Notes: generated from the sequence alone by a model not told the origin. Counted from the first letter of the stretch, positions 1-7,962 are shown. The stretch: DNA of 25,952 nt from Ottowia sp. (GCA_023228705.1 JALOAS010000039.1:1-25952); one strand, 5' to 3'. Program-made: numbers and translations.

Positions 1-330
1 CAGCAGGTCGGTGCCGTCTGCGGCACGCGCGCCGGCACCTGGCGGGTCGCCCGCGCCCGGCAGCTCGCCTGGCGCATGGCGACGCTGCAGCTTCAGGCGG
101 GCGCCGTGTATGGAGTAGCCCTGCTCGTACAGCAGCTCGCGGATGCGCCGGATCATGAGCACCTCGTGGTGCTGATAGTAGCGCCGGTTGCCGCGCCGCT
201 TCACGGGCCGCAGCTGCGTGAACTCGCGCTCCCAGTAACGCAGCACGTGCGGCTTGACGTCGCACAGCTTGCCGACCTCACCAATGGTGAAGTAGCGTTT
301 TGCCGGTATCTTGGGAAGGCCCTCGGCCAT
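1..330 (-). CDS. MerR-family transcriptional regulator (partial, C-terminus beyond the left edge)
   Basis: The first 110 codons are visible, open to the window edge. Residues 13-80 form a MerR-type winged helix: the opening YFTIGEVGKLCDVKPHVLRY, then the ERE..L.PVKRRGNRRYY wing and the EVLMIRRIRELLYEQGYSI helix. The short form that follows ihfA in Burkholderiales has the same N-terminus and lacks obvious metal-binding cysteines, so the effector is unknown. It starts at ATG 330, 88 bp after the ihfA stop, and probably shares the pheST-ihfA transcript. The tail after residue 85 is rich in Pro, Gly and Ala. The family assignment is firm; the regulated genes are not known from this sequence. Confidence 0.9.
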   Translation of the reverse strand, partial: MAEGLPKIPAKRYFTIGEVGKLCDVKPHVLRYWEREFTQLRPVKRRGNRRYYQHHEVLMIRRIRELLYEQGYSIHGARLKLQRRHAPGELPGAGDPPGAGARAADGTDLL

Positions 331-418
331 GGTCAACAAAAAGCCCTGTCGTCACACGGAGCGCGGCGCGGGCGGTTGACGGACCGGGCGGCCACGCTAC
401 AGGCCCAGATATACCACA

Positions 419-772
419 TCAGGCCGGTGGCGGCGATGGCGCCTGGATCTTGTCCTTGAGGATCTGGCTGGCGCGGAACGTGACGACGCGCCGCGCCGGG
501 ATCATGACCTCTTCGCCCGTGCGCGGGTTGCGCCCCGGGCGCGCGGTCTTGTGCTTGACCTCAAAATTGCCGAATCCGGGCAGCTTGACGTCGTCGCCGC
601 TTGCCAGTGCCCTGCTGATGGTGCCAAAAAAGGCATCGACCACGTCGGCGGACTCGCGCTTGTTCAGGCCGATCTGCTCGAACAGGGTCTCGATCAGGTC
701 GGCCTTGGTCAGCGTGACCGGAGACATGTCGCCAATCACGAGGGCAACGGGTCTTTTCTTCTTTCTTGCCAT
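419..772 (-). CDS. ihfA: Integration host factor subunit alpha
   Basis: 117 aa, a DNA-bending histone-like protein that pairs with IHF-beta and acts on the nucleoid in recombination, replication and transcription. The core LTKADLIETLFEQIGLNKRE, the GFGNFEV turn and the beta-arm RPGRNPRTGEEV with the intercalating proline, followed by ARRVVTF, are classic IhfA. The chosen start at 772 is preceded by a strong GGAGG Shine-Dalgarno (SD) site. It gives a basic N-terminal extension (MARKKKR) of about 18 residues before the usual start of the fold; an internal Met16 would give a near-standard length but has no comparable SD. It lies 18 bp behind pheT, the conserved pheST-ihfA arrangement. Confidence 0.96.
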   Translation of the reverse strand: MARKKKRPVALVIGDMSPVTLTKADLIETLFEQIGLNKRESADVVDAFFGTISRALASGDDVKLPGFGNFEVKHKTARPGRNPRTGEEVMIPARRVVTFRASQILKDKIQAPSPPPA

Positions 773-790
773 GGATCTTTCCTCCGCCCT

Positions 791-3232
791 TCAGCCCCGC
801 AAGCGGGCGCCGCAATCGGCCTGCAAGCGCGCCAGCACGGCCTGCACGGCCGCCTCGATGCGCGCGTCGGTCAGCGCTTCCTTGTCATCATGCGCCAGCT
901 GCAGGCGCAGCGCCATGCTTTTCTCGCCCGGGGCCACGTCGCCCGAGCGGCCGCTGCCATCCGGGCGGTAGATGTCAAAGACCATGATATCGGAGAGCAG
1001 CGACTGCGTGTCCCTGGCGCTGCGCGCGGCGTGCAGCAACTGGTCGTGCGTGACCGCATCGCGCACCACGACGGCCAGGTCGCGCTCCACGGGCAGCTGG
1101 CGCGGGATGGCCGCCAGCACCGGCAGCGGGTGCGCCAGCACGGCGGCCAGCTCCAGCTCGAACAGGACCGGCGCACGCGGCAGCTCCCACTGCTGGCGCC
1201 AGCGCGGGTGCAGTTCACCGAGGAACCCGACCGGCTGCCCGTCCACGCTGACGCGGGCACAGCGGCCGGGATGGAACGCTGGATGCGTGGCCCTGTCAAA
1301 GGCAACGGTGCGTGCACTGAGCAGCGCCTCGACGTCGCCCTTGACGTCATAGAAATCAGCCGCGCCGCGCCGTCCTTCCCAGGACGGGCGGTGGCTGGCG
1401 CCGTAAATGGCGCCGGCCACGTGCAGCGGCTGGCGCACGCCGCGCACGCTGGTGTCGCTGGTTGGCACGGCCGCATCACGACGGAACACGCGCCCCACCT
1501 CGAACACGCGCAGCTGCGCAATGCGGTGGTCCACGTTGCGCCGGATCACCTGCAACAGCGAGCCCAGCAGGCTGGAGCGCATGACGTTCATCTGGCTGGC
1601 AATGGGGTTGACCAGGCGGATGGGGTCTTCGTTGCCGGCCAGGTCGCGCTCCCACGCCGCGTCGACAAAGCTGAAGTTGATCGTCTCGAAATAGCCCAGC
1701 CGGGCCAGCGCATGCCGCACGTCAAAGGGATCGCGCCGTGCCTCGGAGCGCACGCGCGGCGTGACCGGCTGCACGGGCGCAGTCTCGGGCAGCTTGTCGT
1801 AGCCGATGATGCGCGCCACTTCCTCGATGAGGTCGGCTTCCATCGTCAGGTCAAACCGGTGCAGCGGCGGCTGCACGGTGAAGACCGCTTCCTGCTGCGT
1901 GTACGCAAAGCCGAGCCGCTCGAACACCTGCGCGCACTGCGCGGCCGTGACCGGCATGCCGATGATCTTGCTCGCGCGTGCCACCCGCAGTTGCACGGGC
2001 GCGCGCTGCGGCATGTTGGGCTGCTGGTCGTCCACCGGGCCGCAGCGGGTTGCATCGGTGCCGCAAATGTCCAGCACCAGCTGCGTGATGCGCTCGATGT
2101 GCCGGGCGGTGCCAGCGGGGTCCACGCCGCGCTCGAAGCGGTGCGCGGCCTCGGTGGCAAAGTTGTACCGGCGCGAGCGGCCGCGGATCGCGTCGGGCCA
2201 CCAGAACGCCGCTTCGATGTAGATGTCGCGGGTGTCGTCGGACACGGCGGTGGCGTCGCCGCCCATGATGCCGGCCAGCGACTCCAGCTCGCGCTCGTCG
2301 GCAATGACGCCCACGGTTTCATCAACATCAACCGTGTTGCCGTTGAGCAGCTTGAGCTGCTCGCCGGCCCGGCCCCAGCGCACGGTCAGGCCGCCATCGA
2401 GCCTGGCCAGGTCGAAGATGTGCGTCGGCTGGCCCAGCTCGAACAGCACGTAGTTGGAGATGTCCACCAGCGCAGAGACGCTGCGCTGGCCGCAGCGGGC
2501 CAGGCGCTGCACCATCCAGTCCGGCGTTTTGGCCGCGGTATTGACGCCGCGCACGATGCGGCCGGAGAAGCGGCCGCACAGGTCTGGCGCTTCCACGCGG
2601 ACGGGCAGCGTGTCGGCTATGCCAACCGGTACGGCAGGCGGCTGCGGCGCATTGAGCGGCGCACCGGTCAGCGCCGCGAGCTCGCGCGCCAGCCCGTACA
2701 CGCTCAGCGCATGCCCCAGGTCGGGCGTGAGCTTGACGACAAAGACCGGCTCGTCCAGCTCCAGCGCCTGGCGCAGGTCGGTGCCCACGGCAAGATCGGC
2801 GTCCAGCTCGAGCAGGCCGGAATGGTCGTCGCCCAGCCCCAGCTCGCGGCCCGAGCACAGCATGCCCTGGCTCGTGACGCCGCGCAGCTTGCTGACCTTG
2901 ATTGCAAACGGCTGGTCTGCCCCTTGCGGCGGCGGCAACTCGGCGCCGACCAGTGCGCAGGGCACGAGCATGCCGGCGCGTGCGTTGGGCGCGCCACAGA
3001 CGATCTGCAGCGGATCGGCAGCGCCCGCATCGACGGCGCAGACGCGCAAGCGGTCGGCATCGGGATGCGGTTTGGCGCCCAGGATCCTGGCGACGACCAC
3101 GCCGGTGAACGGCGCAGCCGCCGGGCGCAGCTCCTCCACCTCGAAGCCGCCCATGGTGAGCGTCTCGGCCAGCTGCTCGCTGTCCAGCGGCGGATTGCAG
3201 AACGCGCGCAGCCATGATTCCGGAAACTGCAT
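791..3232 (-). CDS. pheT: Phenylalanyl-tRNA synthetase beta subunit
   Basis: 813 aa, the usual length. It forms the alpha2-beta2 enzyme with PheS that charges tRNA-Phe in the cytoplasm. The N-terminus MQFPESWLRAF leads into the EMAP/tRNA-binding OB domain (about residues 40-150, with PHPDADRLRVC and QIVCGAPNARAG). B3/B4 editing, B5 and a catalytic-like core (LIEEVARIIGYDKLPET; ETINFSFVD) follow, then a C-terminal ferredoxin-like anticodon-binding domain (about 715-813, starting PRQLPVERDLAVVV). It starts 9 bp after the pheS stop, with GGAGG inside that gap, so the two subunits are very likely translationally linked. No frameshift or missing segment is visible. Confidence 0.98.
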   Translation of the reverse strand: MQFPESWLRAFCNPPLDSEQLAETLTMGGFEVEELRPAAAPFTGVVVARILGAKPHPDADRLRVCAVDAGAADPLQIVCGAPNARAGMLVPCALVGAELPPPQGADQPFAIKVSKLRGVTSQGMLCSGRELGLGDDHSGLLELDADLAVGTDLRQALELDEPVFVVKLTPDLGHALSVYGLARELAALTGAPLNAPQPPAVPVGIADTLPVRVEAPDLCGRFSGRIVRGVNTAAKTPDWMVQRLARCGQRSVSALVDISNYVLFELGQPTHIFDLARLDGGLTVRWGRAGEQLKLLNGNTVDVDETVGVIADERELESLAGIMGGDATAVSDDTRDIYIEAAFWWPDAIRGRSRRYNFATEAAHRFERGVDPAGTARHIERITQLVLDICGTDATRCGPVDDQQPNMPQRAPVQLRVARASKIIGMPVTAAQCAQVFERLGFAYTQQEAVFTVQPPLHRFDLTMEADLIEEVARIIGYDKLPETAPVQPVTPRVRSEARRDPFDVRHALARLGYFETINFSFVDAAWERDLAGNEDPIRLVNPIASQMNVMRSSLLGSLLQVIRRNVDHRIAQLRVFEVGRVFRRDAAVPTSDTSVRGVRQPLHVAGAIYGASHRPSWEGRRGAADFYDVKGDVEALLSARTVAFDRATHPAFHPGRCARVSVDGQPVGFLGELHPRWRQQWELPRAPVLFELELAAVLAHPLPVLAAIPRQLPVERDLAVVVRDAVTHDQLLHAARSARDTQSLLSDIMVFDIYRPDGSGRSGDVAPGEKSMALRLQLAHDDKEALTDARIEAAVQAVLARLQADCGARLRG

Positions 3233-3241
3233 GGCGCCTCC

Positions 3242-4303
3242 TCAGGCAAACTGTTTCAAAAAACGGATGTCGCCGTCGAAGAACAGGCGCAGGTCCGATA
3301 CGCCGTAGCGCAGCATGGCCAGCCGGTCCATGCCCGAGCCAAAGGCAAAGCCGATGAAGCGCTCCGGATCCAGCCCCATGTTCCGCACCACCTGCGGGTG
3401 CACCTGGCCGGCACCGGAAACTTCCAGCCACCGGCCCGCCAGCGGACCGGATGGAAACCGGATGTCGATCTCGGCACTGGGCTCGGTAAAGGGAAAGTAG
3501 CTGGGCCGAAAGCGCAGGATGAGTTCCTCGTTCTCGAAGAACGCGCGGCAGAAGTTCAGGTACGTTGCCTTGAGGTCGGCAAAGCTGACGTCTGCGCCCA
3601 GCCACAGGCCCTCGACCTGGTGGAACATGGGCGAGTGCGTGGCATCGTTGTCAACGCGGTACGTGCGTCCCGGCGCGATCACGCGAATCTCCGGGATCTC
3701 GCCACGGGCCAGCGCTGCCGCGTGGCGCTTGGCGTGCGCGGTCGCGTAGCGGATCTGCATGGGACTGGTGTGCGTGCGCAGGCAGTACGGATGGCCCGCC
3801 TCGTCCTGCATGTCCACGTAGAAGGTGTCCTGCATGGAACGCGCCGGGTGGTCGGGCGGGTTGCCCAGCGCGGTGAAGTTGAACCAGTCGTTCTCGACTT
3901 CCGGGCCATCGGCCACGTCAAAGCCCATGCTGCGAAAGACCTGCTCCACGCGCTCCCAGGCGCGCGCCACCGGGTGCAGCCCGCCGCTGCCCCGGCGCCG
4001 GCCCGGCAGGGTGACGTCCAGCGCCTCGGCCTGCAGCTGGCGCTCCAGCTCGGCATCGGCCAGCGCCCGGCGCCGTGCATCCAGCGCGCGTTCTATGGCC
4101 TGCTTGGCCTGGTTGATGGCGGCGCCGCGTGTTTTCTTCTGCTCTATGTCCAGCGCGCGCAGCCCCTTCATGAGCTCGGTGATGCGGCCTGTCTTGCCCA
4201 GGTACCCGGCCTTGGCGTTTTCCAGCGCGGCCGGCGTCTCGGCCTGGGCAAAAAGTGCCGTCGCAGCGCGCACCATATCCGACAAATCGTTGGTTGTGGT
4301 CAT
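3242..4303 (-). CDS. pheS: Phenylalanyl-tRNA synthetase alpha subunit
   Basis: 353 aa, the catalytic subunit of phenylalanyl-tRNA synthetase. It has the N-terminal coiled-coil region (about 1-85), then class II motifs: motif 2 around FHQVEGLWLG and motif 3 GFAFGSGMDRLAMLRYGV. The start is placed at ATG 4303 (MTTTNDLSDM), which gives the family's normal N-terminus. A longer reading begins in non-conserved Arg/Ser-rich sequence inside the leader. The SD before 4303 is weak; instead a T-run and hairpin end 10 nt upstream (see 4314-4350), which suggests regulation by transcription termination. It is preceded by rplT 185 bp upstream and followed directly by pheT. Confidence 0.97.
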   Translation of the reverse strand: MTTTNDLSDMVRAATALFAQAETPAALENAKAGYLGKTGRITELMKGLRALDIEQKKTRGAAINQAKQAIERALDARRRALADAELERQLQAEALDVTLPGRRRGSGGLHPVARAWERVEQVFRSMGFDVADGPEVENDWFNFTALGNPPDHPARSMQDTFYVDMQDEAGHPYCLRTHTSPMQIRYATAHAKRHAAALARGEIPEIRVIAPGRTYRVDNDATHSPMFHQVEGLWLGADVSFADLKATYLNFCRAFFENEELILRFRPSYFPFTEPSAEIDIRFPSGPLAGRWLEVSGAGQVHPQVVRNMGLDPERFIGFAFGSGMDRLAMLRYGVSDLRLFFDGDIRFLKQFA

Positions 4304-4313
4304 CGATCTAGAC

Positions 4314-4350
4314 AAAAAAGGGACTGAAGCCCGGCGAGACCTCAATCCCC
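4314..4350 (-). terminator. Intrinsic terminator or attenuator in the pheS leader
   Basis: On the minus strand, GGGGATTGAGG (4350-4340) can pair with CTTCAGTCCC (4329-4320). The stem has 10 pairs, two of them G-U, with one bulged G and a 10-nt loop, and TTTTTT follows at 4319-4314. It lies between rplT and pheS and ends 10 nt before the pheS start, so it can end rplT transcripts or attenuate pheST. An upstream CTGAAGCC (4421-4414) is perfectly complementary to GGCTTCAG (4331-4324) in the 3' arm and could form an alternative structure. The hairpin is seen; the regulatory role is inferred. Confidence 0.6.
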
Positions 4351-4417
4351 TGATTCTGGACGCCACAGGCAGGCTGCGGCCCTGGTCAGCGCATCGCGCG
4401 GGAACGAACGGGAGGCT

Positions 4418-4467
4418 TCAGGGCGTGAGCATCAATGGATCGCAGCCGGAAGGATCGCCAAAACGGG
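4418..4467. repeat. Degenerate copy of a dispersed repeat (matches 25827-25876)
   Basis: A gap-free alignment of these 50 bp with 25827-25876 gives 38 identical positions, including an unbroken AGGATCGCCAAA. It lies in the rplT-pheS gap. Only one arm of the longer palindrome found at the right edge is recognisable here; the other arm is short or lost before the rplT stop codon. It overlaps by four bases the candidate antiterminator arm of the pheS leader. Confidence 0.55.
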
Positions 4468-4488
4468 CATGAGCGATCGTTTGGGTTC

Positions 4489-4845
4489 TCAGGCGAGCTG
4501 TGCCCTGGCCTGCTCGACGATCGCGCCAAATGCCTGCTTGTCGTGCACGGCCAGATCGGCCAGCACCTTGCGGTCCAGCTCTGTGCCCGCCTTGTTCAGT
4601 CCGGCAATGAACTGGCTGTACGTGAGGCCCTGCTCCCGTGCGGCCGCGTTGATGCGAACGATCCAGAGCCTGCGGAAATCGCGTTTCCTGGTGCGGCGGT
4701 CGCGATAAGCGTACTGCGCCGCCTTCATCACCGCCTGCTTGGCGGCACGGATTGTATTCTTGCGGCGCCCGCGGTAACCCTTGGCCTGGGCCAGGATCTT
4801 CTTGTGGCGCGCGCGCGCGGTGGGACCACCTTTTGCACGAGGCAT
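4489..4845 (-). CDS. rplT: 50S ribosomal protein L20
   Basis: 118 aa, full length. L20 binds 23S rRNA early in 50S assembly and in enterobacteria also represses rpmI-rplT translation. The N-terminal basic tail MPRAKGGPTARARHKKIL and the RRLWIVRINAAAREQGLTYS segment are diagnostic. ATG 4845 has AGGAG at good spacing and lies 26 bp after rpmI. The gene is followed by a 185-bp leader containing a terminator-like hairpin before pheS. Confidence 0.99.
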   Translation of the reverse strand: MPRAKGGPTARARHKKILAQAKGYRGRRKNTIRAAKQAVMKAAQYAYRDRRTRKRDFRRLWIVRINAAAREQGLTYSQFIAGLNKAGTELDRKVLADLAVHDKQAFGAIVEQARAQLA

Positions 4846-4871
4846 GTTCTTGCTCCTGTTTCGTCAGCAGA

Positions 4872-5075
4872 TCAAAGGCCGGAGTACGGCATCATGCGGG
4901 CCACCTGCGCCATGTCGCGCTCGTGGATGGCCGTCGTGCCGCGCAGCTGGCGCTTGTTCTTGGTGGTCTTCTTGGTCAGGATGTGGCGCTTGAACGCCTG
5001 CGCACGCTTGACCGTCCCGCCCGGACGGACGCGAAAGCGCTTCTTGGCGCTGCTCTTGGTCTTCATCTTTGGCAT
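4872..5075 (-). CDS. rpmI: 50S ribosomal protein L35
   Basis: 67 aa, the normal size. MPKMKTKSSAKKRFRV at the N-terminus and the basic KRHILTKKTTKNKRQLRG centre identify L35. The start at 5075 is set by the conserved N-terminus and a GGAG SD; the frame stays open farther upstream but that part is not L35. It is the first gene after the promoter at 5211-5239, with a leader of about 130 nt that could hold a structure for L20 autoregulation, as known in other bacteria. Confidence 0.99.
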   Translation of the reverse strand: MPKMKTKSSAKKRFRVRPGGTVKRAQAFKRHILTKKTTKNKRQLRGTTAIHERDMAQVARMMPYSGL

Positions 5076-5210
5076 TTCTGCTCCATTTTCAATTGTGCTC
5101 GCGAGGCGTCCGCAGCCAACTGCCTGCGTCCTTGAATGGGCCCCGAGCCACTTTTCTTCCATTGCCCTGCCGCTCGCAGCTGCGCCCGGCGGCATCTGGC
5201 AAAGCCCTTG

Positions 5211-5239
5211 ATTATAGGCGATGTGGTGTCGCATGCCAC
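5211..5239 (-). promoter_or_regulatory. Sigma70-type promoter for rpmI-rplT-pheST-ihfA
   Basis: On the minus strand a perfect TATAAT (5216-5211) lies 17 nt after GTGGCA (5239-5234), which matches TTGACA at 4 of 6 positions. The predicted start is near 5204, about 130 nt before the L35 start codon. It lies in the 281-bp gap after infC, so rpmI and the genes after it can be transcribed independently of thrS-infC. Nothing else that looks coding was found in this gap. Confidence 0.7.
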
Positions 5240-5356
5240 AGACGCGGGCGGCAAAAGCTGGCGCCGGCAGCCTGACGCGCTCACGCGTCCGCCATGGGCA
5301 GAGCAAGCCCCGCGACCGGCCGGCGCCGCCGGACCGCCGCAGTGTCCGGGGCAGCG

Positions 5357-5944
5357 TCAGCTGTCGGCTGCCGGCGTCTCGGCCTTCTTGCCGCCGCTGC
5401 TCTTCTTGCGCGCCGGCGCGATCACCATGACCAGCTGGCGTCCCTCGAACTTGGGGCTCTGCTCGATGACGATCTCATCGGCCAGGTCCTCGCGCACGCG
5501 GTCCAGCAGGTCCATCCCCAGTTCCTTGTGCGTGATTTCACGCCCGCGGAACCTGAGCGTGACCTTGACCTTGTTGCCATCATCAAGGAAGCGCCGGATG
5601 TTGCGCATCTTGATGTTGTAGTCACCCACGTCGGTGGCGGGCCGGAACTTGACTTCCTTGATCTCTATGACCGTCTGCTTGGCCTTGGCCTCGGCTGCCC
5701 GCTTCTGCTGCTGGTACTTGAACTTGCCGTAGTCCATGAGCCGGCACACGGGCGGCTTGGCTTCTGCGGAAATTTCAACCAGGTCCACGTTCATGTCGCC
5801 TGCCATGCGCAATGCATCTTCCACAGGCACGATGCCCAGCTGCTTGCTGTCCGGGCCGATCAAACGAATTTCCGGAGCCGTAATTTCCCGATTCAAACGG
5901 TGCGCGCGCGGCTCCCTGCGGCGGTCATGAAATCTTCTACGGAT
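5357..5944 (-). CDS. infC: Translation initiation factor IF-3, probable ATC start
   Basis: 195 aa with the start proposed here. IF3 binds the 30S subunit and rejects non-canonical start codons. The N-domain has HRLNREITAPEIRL and VCRLMDYGKFKYQ, and the C-domain has EIKEVKFRPAT, VTLRFRGREITHKE and GRQLVMVIAPA. The first standard-type start in frame (TTG 5896) cuts into the conserved HRLNREI block. Extending the frame upstream gives Arg-rich residues typical of IF3 and reaches ATC at 5944, preceded by AGAGGG with 9-nt spacing. IF3 genes commonly use ATT or ATC as part of self-regulation, so this start is favoured. It lies 63 bp after thrS, the conserved order. Confidence 0.95.
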   Translation of the reverse strand: MRRRFHDRRREPRAHRLNREITAPEIRLIGPDSKQLGIVPVEDALRMAGDMNVDLVEISAEAKPPVCRLMDYGKFKYQQQKRAAEAKAKQTVIEIKEVKFRPATDVGDYNIKMRNIRRFLDDGNKVKVTLRFRGREITHKELGMDLLDRVREDLADEIVIEQSPKFEGRQLVMVIAPARKKSSGGKKAETPAADS

Positions 5945-5953
5945 AGTGAATTA

Positions 5954-5959
5954 CCCTCT
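5954..5959 (-). promoter_or_regulatory. Shine-Dalgarno site that supports the ATC start of infC
   Basis: AGAGGG on the minus strand, separated by 9 nt from ATC 5944-5942. No similar site precedes the in-frame TTG at 5896, where the sequence is GC-rich coding-like DNA. Confidence 0.6.
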
Positions 5960-6007
5960 GGTGAAGTGACAAAAAGCGGTCCGGCTGGCGCCGATCCGCA
6001 AGCAAAA

Positions 6008-7921
6008 TCAGGACTTGGACGCAACCACCTGCTGCAGGTGCTCGAGGAACGCCTGAACCGGCATGGCGCCCATGTCCCTGTTCCCACGGGCCCGCACGGT
6101 AACGGTCCCGGCCTGTTTTTCCTGGTCACCAACGACCAGGATGTAGGGAAACTTTTGCATCGAATGCTCACGAATTTTATAAGTTATTTTCTCATTGCGC
6201 AGGTCCGTGTCCACACGGTACCCTGCATCGTGCAGCGTTTTCACAACAGTTTGCGCGTATTCGGCCTGGTTGTCGGTGATATTGAGCACCATGGCCTGCA
6301 CTGGCGCCAGCCACGCGGGCAGCGCGCCCGCGTACTGCTCGATGAGAATGCCGATGAAGCGCTCCATCGACCCCACGATGGCCCGGTGCAGCATGACCGG
6401 CGTGTGCCGCTGCGAGTCCTCACCCACGTATTCCGCGCCCAGGCGGCCGGGCATGGAAAAGTCCACCTGCATGGTGCCCAGCTGCCAGTCGCGGCCTATA
6501 GCGTCCTTGAGGTGGTATTCGATCTTGGGGCCGTAGAACGCGCCCTCGCCCGGCAGTTCCTGCCACGTGGCGCCGGCTTGATGCAAGGCCCCGCGCAGCG
6601 CGTCCTCGGCCTTGTCCCAGATGGCATCGCTGCCCATGCGCTGCTCAGCGTCGGGCCGCAGCGCCAGCCGGACCTCGACCTGGTCAAAGCCAAAATCAGC
6701 ATAGACCTTGAGCGCCTGCCGGTGAAAGGCCACGACCTCGGGTTCGATCTGGTCTTCGGTGCAAAAAATGTGGCCATCGTCCTGCGTGAAGCTGCGCACG
6801 CGCATGAGACCGTGCAATGCACCGGAGGGTTCGTTGCGCGTGCAGCCGCCAAATTCGGCAATGCGCACCGGCAGGTCGCGGTAGCTGTGCAGCCGCGACT
6901 TGAAGATCTGCACGTGGCCCGGACAGTTCATGGGCTTGACCGCGTACGTGCGCTTTTCCGACTCGGTGAAGAACATGTTTTCCTGGTAGTTGTCCCAGTG
7001 GCCGGATTTCTTCCACAGCGACACGTCCAGGATGGCCGGGCAATGTACTTCGTCGTAGCCGGTCTGGCGGTAGACCTCGCGCATGTACTGCTCCACCTGC
7101 TGGTAGATGGCCCAGCCGCGCGGGTGCCAGAACGCCATGCCGGGGGCTTCTTCCTGCATGTGAAACAGGTTCAGCTGCTTGCCCAGCTTGCGGTGATCGC
7201 GCTTTTCCGCCTCGGAAAGCATGTGCAGGTATTGCTTGAGCTCGGCCTTGGTGGCCCAGGCGGTGCCATAGATGCGCTGCAGCATCTCGTTGCGGTGGTC
7301 GCCGCGCCAGTAGGCGCCGGCCACCTTCATGAGCTTGAAGTGCTTGAGCCGGCCGGTGGACGGCACGTGCGGGCCCCGGCACAGGTCTTCGAACCTGCCC
7401 TCGCGGTACAGCGAGACGTCTTCGCCCGCCGGAATGCTCGCGATGATCTCGGCCTTGTAGTGCTCGCCCATGTCGCGGAAATGCGCCACGGCCTCGTCGC
7501 GCGGCAGCACGCGGCGCTCCACCGGCTCGTCCAGCGCGGCCAGCTCGTGCATCTTCTGCTCTATGGCCTCCAGGTCTTCGGGCGTGAACGGCCGCTCGTA
7601 GCTGAAGTCGTAGTAAAAGCCGTCGTCTATGACCGGCCCTATGGTCACCTGCGCGCTGGGAAACAGCTCCTTGACGGCGTAGGCCAGCAGGTGCGCGGTG
7701 GAGTGTCGGATCATCTCCAAGCCCTGCGGGTCCTTGTCGGTGATGATGGCCACCGACGCGTCCTCGCTGATCCTGAAGCTGGTATCGACCAGCTTGCCAT
7801 CAACTTGGGCTCCGATCGCGGCCTTGGCCAGCCCCGGGCCTATGTCCGCAGCCACCTCGGCCGCGGTCACGGGCCCGTCAAAATCACGCGTGCTGCCATC
7901 GGGCAGCGTTACTTGCACCAT
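6008..7921 (-). CDS. thrS: Threonyl-tRNA synthetase
   Basis: 637 aa. It charges tRNA-Thr and edits mischarged seryl-tRNA. The order is TGS domain (about 1-60), editing domain with HSTAHLLAYA and the later YREGRFEDLCRGPHV, class II core (motif 2 near FGGCTRNEPSGALHGLMRVR, motif 3 GSMERFIGILIE), and the C-terminal anticodon-binding domain. Start candidates are TTG 7945, ATG 7930 and ATG 7921. ATG 7921 (MVQVTLPDGS) fits the usual N-terminus and has AGAG about 10 nt upstream. A tiny out-of-frame ORF in the leader (ATG 7960, 12 codons) stops one base before this ATG, so reinitiation is possible. The leader also contains the hairpin at 7963-7989. Confidence 0.97.
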   Translation of the reverse strand: MVQVTLPDGSTRDFDGPVTAAEVAADIGPGLAKAAIGAQVDGKLVDTSFRISEDASVAIITDKDPQGLEMIRHSTAHLLAYAVKELFPSAQVTIGPVIDDGFYYDFSYERPFTPEDLEAIEQKMHELAALDEPVERRVLPRDEAVAHFRDMGEHYKAEIIASIPAGEDVSLYREGRFEDLCRGPHVPSTGRLKHFKLMKVAGAYWRGDHRNEMLQRIYGTAWATKAELKQYLHMLSEAEKRDHRKLGKQLNLFHMQEEAPGMAFWHPRGWAIYQQVEQYMREVYRQTGYDEVHCPAILDVSLWKKSGHWDNYQENMFFTESEKRTYAVKPMNCPGHVQIFKSRLHSYRDLPVRIAEFGGCTRNEPSGALHGLMRVRSFTQDDGHIFCTEDQIEPEVVAFHRQALKVYADFGFDQVEVRLALRPDAEQRMGSDAIWDKAEDALRGALHQAGATWQELPGEGAFYGPKIEYHLKDAIGRDWQLGTMQVDFSMPGRLGAEYVGEDSQRHTPVMLHRAIVGSMERFIGILIEQYAGALPAWLAPVQAMVLNITDNQAEYAQTVVKTLHDAGYRVDTDLRNEKITYKIREHSMQKFPYILVVGDQEKQAGTVTVRARGNRDMGAMPVQAFLEHLQQVVASKS

Positions 7922-7962
7922 ATCAACCATTCTCTTGTCCGCCAACCTGCGGGCGGCGCATC

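Noticed and set aside
331..418. Search for a tRNA gene near ihfA/merR
   Set aside because: A tRNA-Pro often follows merR in this order of bacteria, but the gap shown here has no cloverleaf, and the downstream side of merR lies outside the window.
551..3217. Very long open frame on the plus strand (888 codons)
   Set aside because: It is antisense to pheT and ihfA; its translation is low-complexity (His, Arg, Ala, Gly, Val rich) without motifs, a normal effect of high-GC codon bias.
5893..6171. Minus-strand ORF ending MTAAGSRARTV between thrS and infC
   Set aside because: It overlaps both the thrS end and the Arg-rich start of infC in another frame and has no conserved features.
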